From: Symsagittifera roscoffensis
Taxonomy: Eukaryota; Xenacoelomorpha; Acoela; Convolutidae
DNA: 60,000 nucleotides
Direction: 5' to 3'
Assembly: GCF_963678635.1 (NCBI RefSeq)
Contig: NC_087062.1
Coordinates: 96,899,705-96,959,704, forward strand
The notes beneath the pieces were generated by a model. The model saw only the letters and a list, made by a program, of their open reading frames with translations. It had not been told where the DNA came from and made no database searches. The position numbers and the translations under genes are program-made. This document shows positions 29,701 through 39,525 of this stretch, piece by piece. Position 1 is the stretch's first letter. Each line of letters starts with the position of its first letter.

Positions 29701-32700
29701 GGCAAAAAGACTCAGTTACGTGGATTACTTGACACGGGAGCAGTCTTGAGCGTCATACCAATCGAAACATGGGAAAAGATGGGCTTCGACAAAGGTGACT
29801 TGATAGACTCGAGAATACGGCTGTCAGCTGCAAACAAAGGGGCCCTTCGGGTGCTGGGCAGGACGCCGATAATAGCCCTCAATTTGGGGGAACGTAACCT
29901 GTGGATGAGCTTCATCGTGGTAGAAAACCTAGATGAATCTGACCAATTCATTTTGGGCAGAGACTTCATCAGGAATTTCGACGTAACGATTGATCTAAAT
30001 AATGCGATGTTCAGGATACGGAACCCGGATAGGAGGTACGCAATCAAACCGGTAAATTTAATAATGGCAAATGAAAACAAAGCACCGGTATTCTTGAGTA
30101 GGAGAGTGAGGTTAAAAGCTAATGAAGCGGCAATCGTAAGCTTGAGGATGAAAAATTATAATGAACTAAGCGACAACAAGCAAGTGTGTATAGTTCCAAA
30201 TCCTAATAGTCAAAGCGCTGCTGTTTTAGGAAGATCATTTTCGATAACGAAGAGCGGCCTCTGCGTCAGTGTCTTGTTGAATACCCTTGATATACCGATC
30301 ACGATACAGAGAGGGAGGAAGCTGGGATATGCTTTACCGGTTAAAACTCGATATGAAACAATTGAAAACTCAAAACAAAATGAAGTTGTTGATTGTCCTA
30401 ACCACAGGGACAAAATTTGTATCTTGAGACGATTGCATAGAATAAAAGATTCTTCAGGTCTTATCAAATCACTTAAGTCAGAAACGGACGATGGGCTTTC
30501 GAGCTGTTCGAACTTTCCAGAGCGACCCACACTGGATGAAATGCAAACCGATAAACCGGTTCTCCCGGAGATTGAACACTTATGGGGCAAACTGAAAGAT
30601 GAACAGCTCGAAGCCATCAAGGATGTACTAGAGCGAAACGAGGAGGTTTTTTCAAGGCATAAGGCGGATATCGGGTGTTGTAATTTTGTTGAACATGAAA
30701 TTGAACTTAAGGAAAACGCGGTACCACACAGGGAGGGGGCGAGGCGCATGACCCCACACAAATCGGACGCGTGTAGAAAAGAAATCGAAACGTTACTAGA
30801 GTATGACATGATAAAACCATCCAAGTCACCGTGGGCGTGTGGAGTAGTGATGGCCAAAAAGAAAGGCGACCAGTTAAGGTTTTGTTGTGACTTTCGATAC
30901 CTGAACTCCGTCACGGTGAAGGATGCCTATCCCATACCTAGAATTGATGAGAGCCTCTCGAAGTTAGGTGATGCGAAATTTTTTACGACTCTTGATTTAG
31001 GCTCGGCCTTTTGGCAGGTACCATTAAGGAAACAAGACAGGGACAAGACAGGGTTCGCCTGCGAGTTGGGTCTGTTTCAATGGAAACGGATGCCGTTTGG
31101 ACTCTGCAATGCAACAGCCACGTTTCAGCGGCTGATGGCACATGCGTTGATAGGCGTGACGAAGAAGTACGGCAACCTGGTAATGTGCTACGTGGACGAC
31201 GTCGTAATAGCAACGCCAACACTAGAAGACCACATCGAGAGGCTCGACGAGGTGTTCGCGTGCATGAAAAGATCAGGGCTGAAGTGTAAACCATCAAAGT
31301 GCGAGATACTCAAGGACTCGATTAAATACTTGGGCAGGATGGTAGACAAGCACGGTATCAGACCTGATCCAGACGCCGTGGAAGCAGTCCTAACCTGGAA
31401 ATCACCGAAGACGGAACACCAGCTGATGAGCTTCCTGGGTTTCGCCAACTATTATAGAGAATTCATCAAGGGCTATGCGGACAAGGTATACCCGATGCAA
31501 CAATTAATGAGACATAAGGGCAAGAAGTTCACGTGGAACAACGCGGCAGAAGAGTCATTCCAGAGAATAAAGAAAGAGCTGTGTGAGGCACCAGTACTGG
31601 GTATGCCGACTGAGAAGGGGATGTACGTGCTAGACACGGATGCGTCGGTAGTTGCTATTTCTGGGATTCTCCATCAAGAACAAGAATGGAATGGGAAGAC
31701 AGTCTTGAGACCAATAGCATACGGGAGCAAGGTCCTAAGTGACACAGAAATGAAGTACGGAGCACCGAAAGCAGAGATGTTCGCGGTGGTCACCTTTGTC
31801 GAAAAATACAGAGCATACCTAGGCAGTGAGCCCTTCAAGCTGCGAGTCGACAACCGAGCACTAAGCTGCCTGAAAACGTACTCAATGGACCAGAGCTATA
31901 TTGGGAGGTGGATAGTTCGCTTGGACGGATACAACATGATAAGTGAGCACAGAACACGAGATAAACATCAAAATGCTGACAGCTTGAGTAAGAAGACGGA
32001 GTTCTACGAGAGGCAAGAACAAAGAGAGGCGGACAGACCTGAGATCAAAGATGGCTTCTCCTTCATGGACAAAGAAACGTACGACAGTCTTCCACTCACG
32101 AGATGGCTGGACAAATCAGGTAAACCGATTGAAGATCATCCCGAATTGCCGAAAGAGCCTCTTGAAAAGACCATCTTGAAGAAAAGCAGAGGGATTCCGA
32201 TAGGAATAATGCTCAAGTCCAAGATCGTGAGGGAAACACTCAAGGCAAAAGGTTACGATCTCATTCAGGTAGAGGAGGGAACGGTCCGAATAGATGAAGA
32301 CTTAATGAGGTTACTTGAGAAACTCTCGGATGACAAGCCCGTGATCCAAGGGAAAGGTCAGGAGGCACCGGAACTAACCATACTTCGGAGAGAAAAAACA
32401 GTGAACAATACTGACGTCTCAAAAGGAAGCACCACTGATAGCAAGGAAGTTGTGCGATCACTAGTTGAAAAAATCCCCGAAAAAATTCTGGAGCAGACAA
32501 AAGTCAGGGATAAGAAAGTAACATTCAGAGAAGAAGTTGAACACCTGGGACTAGATCAAGAGTCCGGGGAGTGGTCCAGATTCATGGAAGAAGACGAAAC
32601 CGGAGAAGGGAAATTGTCCGGGGAGCGTGAAGAATGGGATGAAGACTCGGATGAGAGCAGCGATGACCAAGACAGTCTATGCATGATACTGGCGGAGGAG

Positions 32701-33750
32701 AAGATAAGACAGCACGACAGGGAATTACAGACGGATCCATCTTCAGGGACGTACAATCTGGAAATACAAGAGGTACGAGGTGGTGAAGAGCTCGAGAAAA
32801 TAGCAGTTTCAAGGAAGCCACTAAGGGAACTCTCGTGCAACTCAAACGTCAGAACGAATCTGGTACCAGAAGACGACATGAAAATCGTGAAAAGGATGAT
32901 ATGTGTGAAACTGAGCGATGACATCCACAACCCTGGTGAGATGAATGGACAGATCATGGCGCTAAAGGAGCACGTTAAGGCGAGATATAGGCTGTCTGAC
33001 CTAATAAGAGCCCAGAAGAATGACAAAATGACAAGTAACCTCTCCAAATGGATCCATTCGGGAGTCAAGGAGAAGGGGGAACTTGAGGAAGACAGCTACA
33101 AGATCTTGAGCCAGTTCTACAAAGAAAAGAGAGACTTACTTTATCACACAGCTGAAGGGGTGGTAGCGTGCAAGAGAAGAGATGAGGAAAAAATATTACA
33201 CAAACACAACCTCATCATACTACCACAATTGTACCAAACGGAGGTGCTTTTCAGATCACACGACCAGATGGGCCACCAGGGGATAGATAAAGTACAACAA
33301 AGGATACTTCATAGGTTTGACTGGCCGGGAATGAGAAAAGCTTGCGAGAGATGGGTGAATGCCTGCCTAGCATGCCTTCAAGTAAAAGACCCAAGGAAGA
33401 TGAAGTTTCCCCTCAAGTCTGTCGAGAGTTCGGAATTCAATGAAGTGGTGCAGATAGACCATCAGAAAATCTGCATGACGGAGTCGGGTTATAACCAAAT
33501 ACTAGTTATAATAGATCACTTCACCAAGTTAGCGGAAGCGGTTCCGTGCCAGACAGCCTCAGCAGAGGAGACATGTGATCACCTGATAACGCATTGGATA
33601 TCGCGGTATGGTTGTCCAATGACTTTCCAGTCGGACAACGGCAAGGCTTTTGTGGGGGACTTGACGAGAGAATTGATGAAGAGATCACACATTGCTCAAG
33701 CACACTCGACGACCTATCATCCACAGACCAATGGGTTGGTAGAGAGATAG
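26764..33750 (+). CDS. gag-pol: Element B Gag-Pol polyprotein up to the integrase catalytic Glu
   Basis: 2328 codons from ATG 26764; a second candidate start, ATG 26890 (MVSTRS), resembles MVETRS in element C and follows an acceptor-like TTTTCAG. Domains: basic N-terminus; coiled coil (about 200-310); capsid-like region (about 423-600); two CCHC knuckles (631-644 and 683-696); protease DTGA (Asp990); RT with LDLGSAFWQVPL (1410) and YVDD (1476-1479); RNase H DTDAS (1624-1628); an acidic linker of about 450 residues; integrase HHCC (about 2166-2203) and DD35E (Asp2232, Asp2291, Glu2327). Gag and Pol share one frame with no shift between them. TAG 33748-33750 replaces a CAG of element A, one codon after the final integrase catalytic residue, and homology resumes immediately. 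Confidence 0.95.
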   Translation: MRRSRVPVLEKRSSGSNTKYNSSLRGTTSTGPKITKKNFSVNMVSTRSTAENRAKEGTEGERVEPTIEIDLETPDQSVDETGKMATESTPMPNGEEPNQKPIEFSPIDDAEDAIGNTEETVKEDSQVKRTSFTEKLGIMFGIKTKENVTEEPKAERARTFGTVSTKATEAGQNEEQAKAEATAEEKPTADHEETTIELGDLLAKLNQIDKRLKNSEEDREVIKKEIRYNKHEYLDSYFNLAKATEERLKEMSDKVEATNEEREKNIKTDMQQLKNRYDDVNNQLGSLERRMDTMSKSQAESSCAIQAKLDAILRGSTPQERPAADRTQGTRVDFVEPQRNKRQSTPLPITRDAISIAPTAAKTIMKNGMSNTTTGPGDATANSNTGPDAMTWASTWEMMNRTLEASATRNTDSSDRREGKTRKTFKKPKEFKDDSDGCIDTWVEVMRLHLEQDNLSDERQACTAILSNLEGTALKCVVAKKEEERDTADKIFEILLNRFGSGMKGHQKMMRFEKRRQRDDESIDRFLDDLESLRRRSDPEESTNRRNFSIASKFIDGVKSDDLRTMLATYYTLSKDSAPTPEEMRQKSREYMLMKPKKYSYSENRNTQGGSQPQRSSWYKPRDDMDKRRSCANCGSADHHVADCTTYKQGMKSLGYAPDEEDMSQMEEHEYYNGLIIKIGARCFFCNQEGHFRMDCPLFWEAVKDQNHPKHKLALVAVQNQRNRQNEFESRNLGAPNTELPTKTVKAVTHVSGALESAAGSSLEINYEKAATEAIAKVKQDLAAKEIEQRLKLEIERQNFNEALTGPTSVPEARTGSTKNGNCNTVKMVTGKPFGISKIGARIMSIITVGGHEVTRNLSEPSDQTIMHIDVYADYLSGISPQTTSRALRALLTRGGSKSVRVDNRYTEAYGPHEVMLNIDGINIYTKTMITCDEDLIGQIYVGKEELKVRSIGHCAMLEEDAMHIGTEADVTGHVLDINGKKTQLRGLLDTGAVLSVIPIETWEKMGFDKGDLIDSRIRLSAANKGALRVLGRTPIIALNLGERNLWMSFIVVENLDESDQFILGRDFIRNFDVTIDLNNAMFRIRNPDRRYAIKPVNLIMANENKAPVFLSRRVRLKANEAAIVSLRMKNYNELSDNKQVCIVPNPNSQSAAVLGRSFSITKSGLCVSVLLNTLDIPITIQRGRKLGYALPVKTRYETIENSKQNEVVDCPNHRDKICILRRLHRIKDSSGLIKSLKSETDDGLSSCSNFPERPTLDEMQTDKPVLPEIEHLWGKLKDEQLEAIKDVLERNEEVFSRHKADIGCCNFVEHEIELKENAVPHREGARRMTPHKSDACRKEIETLLEYDMIKPSKSPWACGVVMAKKKGDQLRFCCDFRYLNSVTVKDAYPIPRIDESLSKLGDAKFFTTLDLGSAFWQVPLRKQDRDKTGFACELGLFQWKRMPFGLCNATATFQRLMAHALIGVTKKYGNLVMCYVDDVVIATPTLEDHIERLDEVFACMKRSGLKCKPSKCEILKDSIKYLGRMVDKHGIRPDPDAVEAVLTWKSPKTEHQLMSFLGFANYYREFIKGYADKVYPMQQLMRHKGKKFTWNNAAEESFQRIKKELCEAPVLGMPTEKGMYVLDTDASVVAISGILHQEQEWNGKTVLRPIAYGSKVLSDTEMKYGAPKAEMFAVVTFVEKYRAYLGSEPFKLRVDNRALSCLKTYSMDQSYIGRWIVRLDGYNMISEHRTRDKHQNADSLSKKTEFYERQEQREADRPEIKDGFSFMDKETYDSLPLTRWLDKSGKPIEDHPELPKEPLEKTILKKSRGIPIGIMLKSKIVRETLKAKGYDLIQVEEGTVRIDEDLMRLLEKLSDDKPVIQGKGQEAPELTILRREKTVNNTDVSKGSTTDSKEVVRSLVEKIPEKILEQTKVRDKKVTFREEVEHLGLDQESGEWSRFMEEDETGEGKLSGEREEWDEDSDESSDDQDSLCMILAEEKIRQHDRELQTDPSSGTYNLEIQEVRGGEELEKIAVSRKPLRELSCNSNVRTNLVPEDDMKIVKRMICVKLSDDIHNPGEMNGQIMALKEHVKARYRLSDLIRAQKNDKMTSNLSKWIHSGVKEKGELEEDSYKILSQFYKEKRDLLYHTAEGVVACKRRDEEKILHKHNLIILPQLYQTEVLFRSHDQMGHQGIDKVQQRILHRFDWPGMRKACERWVNACLACLQVKDPRKMKFPLKSVESSEFNEVVQIDHQKICMTESGYNQILVIIDHFTKLAEAVPCQTASAEETCDHLITHWISRYGCPMTFQSDNGKAFVGDLTRELMKRSHIAQAHSTTYHPQTNGLVER
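26878..26889 (+). promoter_or_regulatory. Candidate 3' splice site before the internal gag start
   Basis: TTTTCAG at 26878-26884 is followed after five bases by ATG 26890 (MVSTRS). Element C has TTTCAG at 50155-50160, also five bases before the homologous ATG 50166 (MVETRS). The match in position between diverged families suggests a spliced, possibly leader-trans-spliced, mRNA with a shorter Gag. Confidence 0.45.
32562..32625 (+). promoter_or_regulatory. Two internal PPT-core motifs (element B)
   Basis: GTCCGGGGAG at 32562-32571 and 32616-32625, at the places corresponding to 1494 and 1548 in A; both are in the S-G-E frame of the acidic linker. Confidence 0.5.
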
Positions 33751-35310
33751 AACAGGACACTGGTCAACATGCTCAGGGTGTACTGCTCGAGATACATGAC
33801 GGACTGGGACAAATACCTGCCACAGGTAGTAGGAGCCTATAATAGTACTCAGCACTCAACGACGGGTATCAGTCCTTTCATGATGTTGACGGGCAGGGAA
33901 AGGGCAATGCCTCTGACATTTTTCTACCCGGAATACGAGGGGAAGAGGACGTCGCCTCAAGCATACGTGAAGGAAGCGATCAAAAGACAACAAGAGCTGA
34001 ACGAGCTATGTCGGAGAAACACGGCGCAAGCGCAAATGAGGCAACGCAAGAAATATGACGAAAAGATACTAAGAGCAAAGCCATACGAAGTGGGCCAATA
34101 CGTGTGGGTCTTCCAAAATGTCATACCGCCCAAGGGAACAAAGAAACTACTCAAGAAATGGAGAGGACCGTTCATGATTACGGAAGTACATCAACAAGGA
34201 AGGTTCTATCGCTTGAGTACAGGGCGAGCAGCACATTACGAAAATCTGAAGCCTCACGTCCCGTCCCCGGAGGACTGGTGCCTGCCAAAAGACATGGAAG
34301 GTCTTGAGTACCTGGTGGTGGAACCAGCGTGCGAAGTGAATGAGAAAGGCACTAGAGAGAAAAATGATGGTAATGAGAACTTGAGTTTGGACGACAACGA
34401 AAAGATAGAAGTGGAGTCGGATGCAGGTTCATTTGTAGAAGAAGACTGGAACGATCCAGAGCAAAACGAGGTACCGAAGTGGATGGAACCGGATCGACCA
34501 ACACCACCGGAAACCAGGACGGGCAATCGTAAACGCACAGGCATGAGGTACAATAGGTACGGGGATGACTTCTTGATCGATAAGATACAGCCAGACAAGT
34601 TGGGCGATGAACTACTAGGCGTAGGCGAACTGGAAGCCGGAGAGGAATGGCAGGTCATTGACGATGGTAGACATTATCCGCAGGATGATTACTCGACGCC
34701 AGAATTGGAGACGGATCTCGAGCAGAGTGAAATAGAAAGGAGGGAGAACACGAACTTGAGGATTCTAGAGTGGATGCGTGATGTCAAAGACAAGAGTCAC
34801 GAAGGACAAAGCATTCAGCAAGTCGATGTATCAGCAGCAAATTACATGAAGACAGGGGACCCTCTTTTCGGATGGACAGCAACAGACAGGCCATTGGACA
34901 TCCCTAAGGACAATTCAGACCCGACTACATCGACGGGGACGTCGATAAATATTTTTGTCCGGGGAGTGGGGGTAGGACTTACCCACACCGAAAATTCGAT
35001 GATAAAGAAGCTCAAGGAAGTGAGGGAAACAAGCGGATTGGAACTGGAGCAAGAAGAACCAGAGCCTACCATAGGAAGGAATTTCAAAACGAAATTCGAA
35101 ATACCCAATGAATACTCAGAGAATATCATGATAACGGATAGCGACTTCATCCTGTCAAACAGGACCAGCGCGATCTGCATCACGGCGGACATGAGTTTCA
35201 AATCAAGATTGGAGGCTGACTTCAAAAGAGAGTACCAGAACGTAGAGTTTCTGTTCAGACAGAGGCCAGGACTGGGAGGCATGGCAGCGCTTCCACCGTC
35301 AGTGGCCTAA
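33751..35310 (+). CDS. Element B Pol continued: integrase C-terminus and first part of the macro-like module
   Basis: Same frame as the gag-pol frame upstream, after the TAG at 33748. The first ATG is at 33769, but homology to A is continuous from the stop. It contains the GPF module (WRGPFMI, about 34160), a long acidic linker and the first half of the macro-like domain, with the ITADMSF segment (about 35179-35199). TAA 35308-35310 replaces the CAA of element A and cuts the domain before its GKYLCF strand. Both stops in this copy fit single C-to-T changes in Gln codons. Confidence 0.88.
   Translation, partial: NRTLVNMLRVYCSRYMTDWDKYLPQVVGAYNSTQHSTTGISPFMMLTGRERAMPLTFFYPEYEGKRTSPQAYVKEAIKRQQELNELCRRNTAQAQMRQRKKYDEKILRAKPYEVGQYVWVFQNVIPPKGTKKLLKKWRGPFMITEVHQQGRFYRLSTGRAAHYENLKPHVPSPEDWCLPKDMEGLEYLVVEPACEVNEKGTREKNDGNENLSLDDNEKIEVESDAGSFVEEDWNDPEQNEVPKWMEPDRPTPPETRTGNRKRTGMRYNRYGDDFLIDKIQPDKLGDELLGVGELEAGEEWQVIDDGRHYPQDDYSTPELETDLEQSEIERRENTNLRILEWMRDVKDKSHEGQSIQQVDVSAANYMKTGDPLFGWTATDRPLDIPKDNSDPTTSTGTSINIFVRGVGVGLTHTENSMIKKLKEVRETSGLELEQEEPEPTIGRNFKTKFEIPNEYSENIMITDSDFILSNRTSAICITADMSFKSRLEADFKREYQNVEFLFRQRPGLGGMAALPPSVA
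34949..34988 (+). promoter_or_regulatory. Invariant 40-nt element in element B
   Basis: Identical to 3881-3920 and 58920-58959: T-tract, PPT core (34957-34966) and hairpin (34966-34988). Confidence 0.6.
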
Positions 35311-35571
35311 GTCCCGGGCAAATACCTCTGCTTCCTAGTAACGAGAGTCAACGACAGAAACACAATTGATCCCGAACACGTGATATTGGCACTGACAAGA
35401 CTACGTGACTTCATGATTGAAAGAGGAATAGTGGAGGTCTCGATGCCGATATACGACCCAAACAGGGGCAAACTGAGCTCGAGGGAATTGTATGCTATCC
35501 TACATGTGGTCTTTGCAGAAACGGAGATAATGGTGTATCTTCACAAGAAGTACTACTTGAGCATCGCCTGA
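35311..35571 (+). CDS. Element B: second half of the macro-like module
   Basis: Continues the pol frame after TAA 35308 to TGA 35569-35571; the first ATG is at 35380. It matches the C-terminal 85 residues of the A module: the GKYLCFLVTR strand, the TRLRDFMIERG helix, the SMPIYDPNRG strand-loop and the final IMVYLHKKYY. Differences from A are mainly synonymous or conservative, consistent with past selection on the protein before the stops appeared. Confidence 0.75.
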   Translation, partial: VPGKYLCFLVTRVNDRNTIDPEHVILALTRLRDFMIERGIVEVSMPIYDPNRGKLSSRELYAILHVVFAETEIMVYLHKKYYLSIA

Positions 35572-36093
35572 GTCGGGTACATGGAGGTATCGAGTCGGGT
35601 GTGAGGGAGGAGTCTTGAGTTAGGTACTGGGGTGCGGCGCAGGTAAAGGGATCTTAAGATGTGATTGGCATGACAATAGAATTTTAAAAGAAAGAATTGA
35701 TGGTGCTAAAACATAAAATGAATCTGCATGTTCTTAAGGGAAATCCAATCGGATTGTTTTAAGTGATATGAGAATGATAAGATTTTAACCATATGGGTAG
35801 AAGGGGGGTCTCTAGGTTAGGAACGTGACATGCTAAGTTTTAATGAGCTTTCTGTTTTCAGATCGAGTTTGAAAAACAAATTGAAAATCCAACTACACTC
35901 AAGCGAGAAACAGAAAAAGAGAATCTTGATTGAACACGCGATAATCCGAATCTACAGCAAGTACTTGCAAGAGAACATTTCTAGAGAATTCTTGAATTAG
36001 GTAATACTTGAGTTGGTAAGGTAATTCTTGAGTTGGTAAGGTAATTCTTGAGCTGGTTAACATCTACCTACACACATCCCGAAGTTATAAAGA
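35572..36093 (+). promoter_or_regulatory. Spacer before the second gene of B, with acceptor and 20-bp repeats
   Basis: TTTTCAG at 35855-35861 aligns with the acceptor-like site at 4781 in A. Three 20-bp units (TTGAGTTGGTAAGGTAATTC, the last partial) begin at 36008, 36028 and 36048, where A has its 16-bp repeat. No gene seen. Confidence 0.55.
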
Positions 36094-39000
36094 ATGGCAG
36101 ACCGATTCTGGAACTCCATGCCCGCGGCTCTGAAGAAGCCCACTCTTGACGAGCTGTACAGACGCTTGAGGGACCTGGAATACACCCAGATAGACGAGAG
36201 AATGGCGGTGATGCTGAATGCGATCCTCCAGTTGGAAGACCAGGGGGAGTGCAGGGAGTCTGCGACGGAGGCTGTCTTGATGGTCGGCTACACCACCGAG
36301 GGCATATCAAATCGAGAACAGACCAGATGGTTGTCTTGGAATGCGGATGGAGGAGTAAGGGGCTTTGACTTGGCAAGAAATCCTGGCCTGAGTAACAACA
36401 CCGAACACGGCGCAGGAGAGTTCCCGCTACCGACGAGGCCAACAGCAAGATCCACGGGCCAGAGCTCGAGTAAGGTGCCGTCGATGTCGCGAGCGCAACA
36501 GACGACCGAGGCATATCCGGAGCTGGGGGTCCTAAAGAAAGAGCTTGAGAAGGCGCTGAAGGAAAGGAATAAAGCGAACCTCGATCGGGATCAGGCGAAG
36601 CTGGATAGGGAGAAGCTTCAGCTGGAGAGAGACCAGGCAGTCGACGAGCGAGATCAGACGTTGAAATTACTTGAGATGCTAAGGGCTGAACATCAGCAGG
36701 AGCTAAGGGTGCGGGAGAACGTCGCGAATCGTGATCAACTAAAGTCGGAGTTGGAAAGGATAGAACAGCGACAACGCGAGCTTAACGCACAAAAGGGAGC
36801 CAGGTCAAACGAACGAGTGGTGACAAGCTCGAGGCCAGAGTCACGCATGGAGGTGGATGAAGCTCCCAGGGCTAGAGGGCGGTTCAACCTTGACCGCGAG
36901 GCCAGGGAACACATGAGTGAAGGGTTGGAGGTCTGGATACCGAATGACGTGATGCCTTCCTTGCGCAACCTAGAGACCCAACCTGTACGTCCTCTGATGG
37001 ATGTGGTGTTACCAGGATATACACCAACCTCGACCTCGAGTGGCAGTCAGGTGAGTGGCGCCTCATCGCGCCTGAAGGAGCTGGGTGAGAAATTGCAGCA
37101 GCAGAGTCGTGAAAGATCGACAAGGCCAGAGCTTCCCCCGACTTGGAGGGAACAGCCGGTCAGAAACGTCGTGATCGCAAGCTACAAGAAGAATACAGAA
37201 GGGAACTACCACAAGCACAATCGGCTGGACTGGAGTGCGGAACAGGAAGCCAGGAGGGACTGCTTCCATGACGCAGCCTGGGTGCAGTATCTAGCGCCAC
37301 CTCGTGTGCCAGAGGGTGCGGTTCACCTAATTATAGGGGACAGCCTGGTGCGGGTGTTGACCCAGATCCGGTCACATTGGCAGACAGGAGTCTTGAGTTT
37401 CGCTGGAGCTGCCACGCCACAGATGTTGGCAACCCTGGACATGCTAGGGATGACCAAAGTTTACACAGTGACCCTGATGGTTGGGACCAACGACGTGTCA
37501 AGGGGAGAAGCGAGGAAAGTAACGAGGCTGTGCGACAAGATGAGCTGCCTTCTTGAGGAACTGAGGATCCAGATGGATCCCATCCTGCTGACGATATGCA
37601 CGGTCCCCTACAACATGATGTTTGATCAGCACGCCCTAGAGATGAACCAGAAGGTGCGGAGCCTGAACAAGGCGATCCGAGACATACACCGAAAGAGTGT
37701 GCTTCCTCTCAGGCTGTTGGACATAGCAGAACGTATGGAGAACAAGGGATTCCCTGAAGACACCTCAAAAGATGGAATCCATTTCGATAGGCCAAGGGGA
37801 GCGGAGTGGCTGAACGACGTCTTCCAGGAACACATAAACACGCTAGAGGCGGACCTGCTGGAGACAGCCCAATTCACTTTAGGACCACCTCCCAACCCAC
37901 CATTCCTTGCCTCGAGGGCCTTGGCTGGTCGCTTGGGAGCGAGAGTTGATACTAGAGACAGTTCAAGGAGCAATCAGACCCGATTGCAGAGTGCCACGCC
38001 AATGGAGTCGGAGGAGGTAGAGTCATCAACACCTCCGGGCTCGGCGATGTCCTCCGTGGTGGTGGCAGATGGCAGGAGAGAAAAGAAGTCTACGGAGACT
38101 ACCCGCTTGAGATATCCTGAGAAGGTGAAGGAACTGGATCTAGAGAGTTTGGAATGCAGACGAGAGTTGGCGGAAACCCTGGGGATCGAACGAGTGTCGC
38201 ATGAGGACTTGAATAGACATCATTGCGTAGACTGGTTGAAAGCTCACGAGGCGCATTTCTCGAGAGCGAAGTTAATGGAGACTCCAGACCTGACTGGAAT
38301 TCCCACAAAAGCGATCATGGGACCCATTAACTACAGGCCTCTCAAGCTGCTAGGGAGTCCTGGACTTATAGTAGAACCTCCCAAGCACCGAACTGGCATC
38401 GCCAGGATCAGGTTGGCAACCCCGGCGCAATTAAAGGTGGTAGACAAGCTACTCAATCCGGGGGGAATGGAATTGCCTGACGCTGCTTACGAAGGTCCAA
38501 AGTTGGCAGAAGATCCCAGGTACGGGAAGCCCTGTGGCGGCACCCAACTGGCCAAGACTCTGGCAGTTTATGATAGAGCAGATCCAGCTGCTGCAAGAGT
38601 AGTCATTGTGGCGGGATCGGACTTCGAAGGAACGTCTCCCAAGTTGTTCTGGCCGGAGACTCTGGTGTACTCTTTGCCAGGAGCCGAATTGAACCAGATG
38701 TTGACTCTAGTGGTGGCAATAAAGTCGGAGATGCCCTGTGAACCTGAGCTGCTATTGTTTGCCGGAATGAATGATCAGCTGCATGCGATGGGACTTCTTG
38801 AGCAACTGAAGGGCAAGGAGGTTCCGACATCAAGGAAGATATGGGAGGCCATTCAGGCGTTATTTGCGGCGATGAATGAGGTACAAGAGAACGTAGCCTC
38901 GAGATTTGGGTCTAAGACGAAGGTGGTGTTTACCACATCCCCAGGATACGCAAGCATGCCACCCGCCCTACAATTCGTGTACGCGGTCTTGATCCTGATA

Positions 39001-39483
39001 GCAGAAGGGAGTGAATGGCGGATTCTGATGGCAGCCCCCAATCGAGAGCTGGAGCCATCGAACTTGAGACTTTACAAATCAGAATTACCAGCGGCATGGG
39101 CTGACATATCTCATGCGCTGAGGGGCTTTTACGGACTAGCCGACGTCCTGATTGTGTTGGATGAGGTACTCTTGCTAGAGATATCGAACTTTGCTAGACA
39201 ACTCAAGTTCAGCCCAGTCATCGGGGACGACCACACGGCGATAAACCAGTTGACGGCCAGCCTGTGGTTCCGGAGTATGGATGTGAAAGTCGCAAATTCC
39301 ACCAGCAGGTCTAGAGGTCCCAGCAACGAGAGAAGAAATGTGGTCGAGACGGAGAAACAGTTAGAATCAATGAAATATCGCTTGACTCAAGAGAATGGCT
39401 GGTGGCCATTCCTGACACCAAGGCTGGAGAATGTCACGAATAAGACGAGAGAGGAAGCGCCACTCCTCGTGAAACAAATCTGA
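36094..39483 (+). CDS. Element B second gene, part 1: coiled coil, SGNH hydrolase and second SGNH-like domain
   Basis: 1129 codons, strongly similar to A 5035-8436. The coiled coil lies at about 145-230. SGNH motifs are GDS (about 415-417), GTND (about 464-467) and DGIH (Asp560, His563), all intact. The second domain keeps AGSDFEG, GMND and GDDH. This part has no stop or frameshift, so both copies retain an intact SGNH-encoding frame while the rest of the gene is broken. It ends at the shared TGA 39481-39483. The likely role is an accessory esterase-like protein of the element, acting in particles or on host lipids or modified substrates, but nothing in the sequence fixes the substrate. Confidence 0.85.
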   Translation: MADRFWNSMPAALKKPTLDELYRRLRDLEYTQIDERMAVMLNAILQLEDQGECRESATEAVLMVGYTTEGISNREQTRWLSWNADGGVRGFDLARNPGLSNNTEHGAGEFPLPTRPTARSTGQSSSKVPSMSRAQQTTEAYPELGVLKKELEKALKERNKANLDRDQAKLDREKLQLERDQAVDERDQTLKLLEMLRAEHQQELRVRENVANRDQLKSELERIEQRQRELNAQKGARSNERVVTSSRPESRMEVDEAPRARGRFNLDREAREHMSEGLEVWIPNDVMPSLRNLETQPVRPLMDVVLPGYTPTSTSSGSQVSGASSRLKELGEKLQQQSRERSTRPELPPTWREQPVRNVVIASYKKNTEGNYHKHNRLDWSAEQEARRDCFHDAAWVQYLAPPRVPEGAVHLIIGDSLVRVLTQIRSHWQTGVLSFAGAATPQMLATLDMLGMTKVYTVTLMVGTNDVSRGEARKVTRLCDKMSCLLEELRIQMDPILLTICTVPYNMMFDQHALEMNQKVRSLNKAIRDIHRKSVLPLRLLDIAERMENKGFPEDTSKDGIHFDRPRGAEWLNDVFQEHINTLEADLLETAQFTLGPPPNPPFLASRALAGRLGARVDTRDSSRSNQTRLQSATPMESEEVESSTPPGSAMSSVVVADGRREKKSTETTRLRYPEKVKELDLESLECRRELAETLGIERVSHEDLNRHHCVDWLKAHEAHFSRAKLMETPDLTGIPTKAIMGPINYRPLKLLGSPGLIVEPPKHRTGIARIRLATPAQLKVVDKLLNPGGMELPDAAYEGPKLAEDPRYGKPCGGTQLAKTLAVYDRADPAAARVVIVAGSDFEGTSPKLFWPETLVYSLPGAELNQMLTLVVAIKSEMPCEPELLLFAGMNDQLHAMGLLEQLKGKEVPTSRKIWEAIQALFAAMNEVQENVASRFGSKTKVVFTTSPGYASMPPALQFVYAVLILIAEGSEWRILMAAPNRELEPSNLRLYKSELPAAWADISHALRGFYGLADVLIVLDEVLLLEISNFARQLKFSPVIGDDHTAINQLTASLWFRSMDVKVANSTSRSRGPSNERRNVVETEKQLESMKYRLTQENGWWPFLTPRLENVTNKTREEAPLLVKQI

Positions 39484-39525
39484 AACTTTCTAGAGAAGCA
39501 ACTGGAGCTAGCTGAAACGAGAGAC
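39481..39525 (+). promoter_or_regulatory. Conserved in-frame UGA, readthrough candidate (element B)
   Basis: Aligns with 8434-8478 in A. The 14 codons after the TGA stay open and keep the FLEKQLELAE core with synonymous differences. Confidence 0.5.
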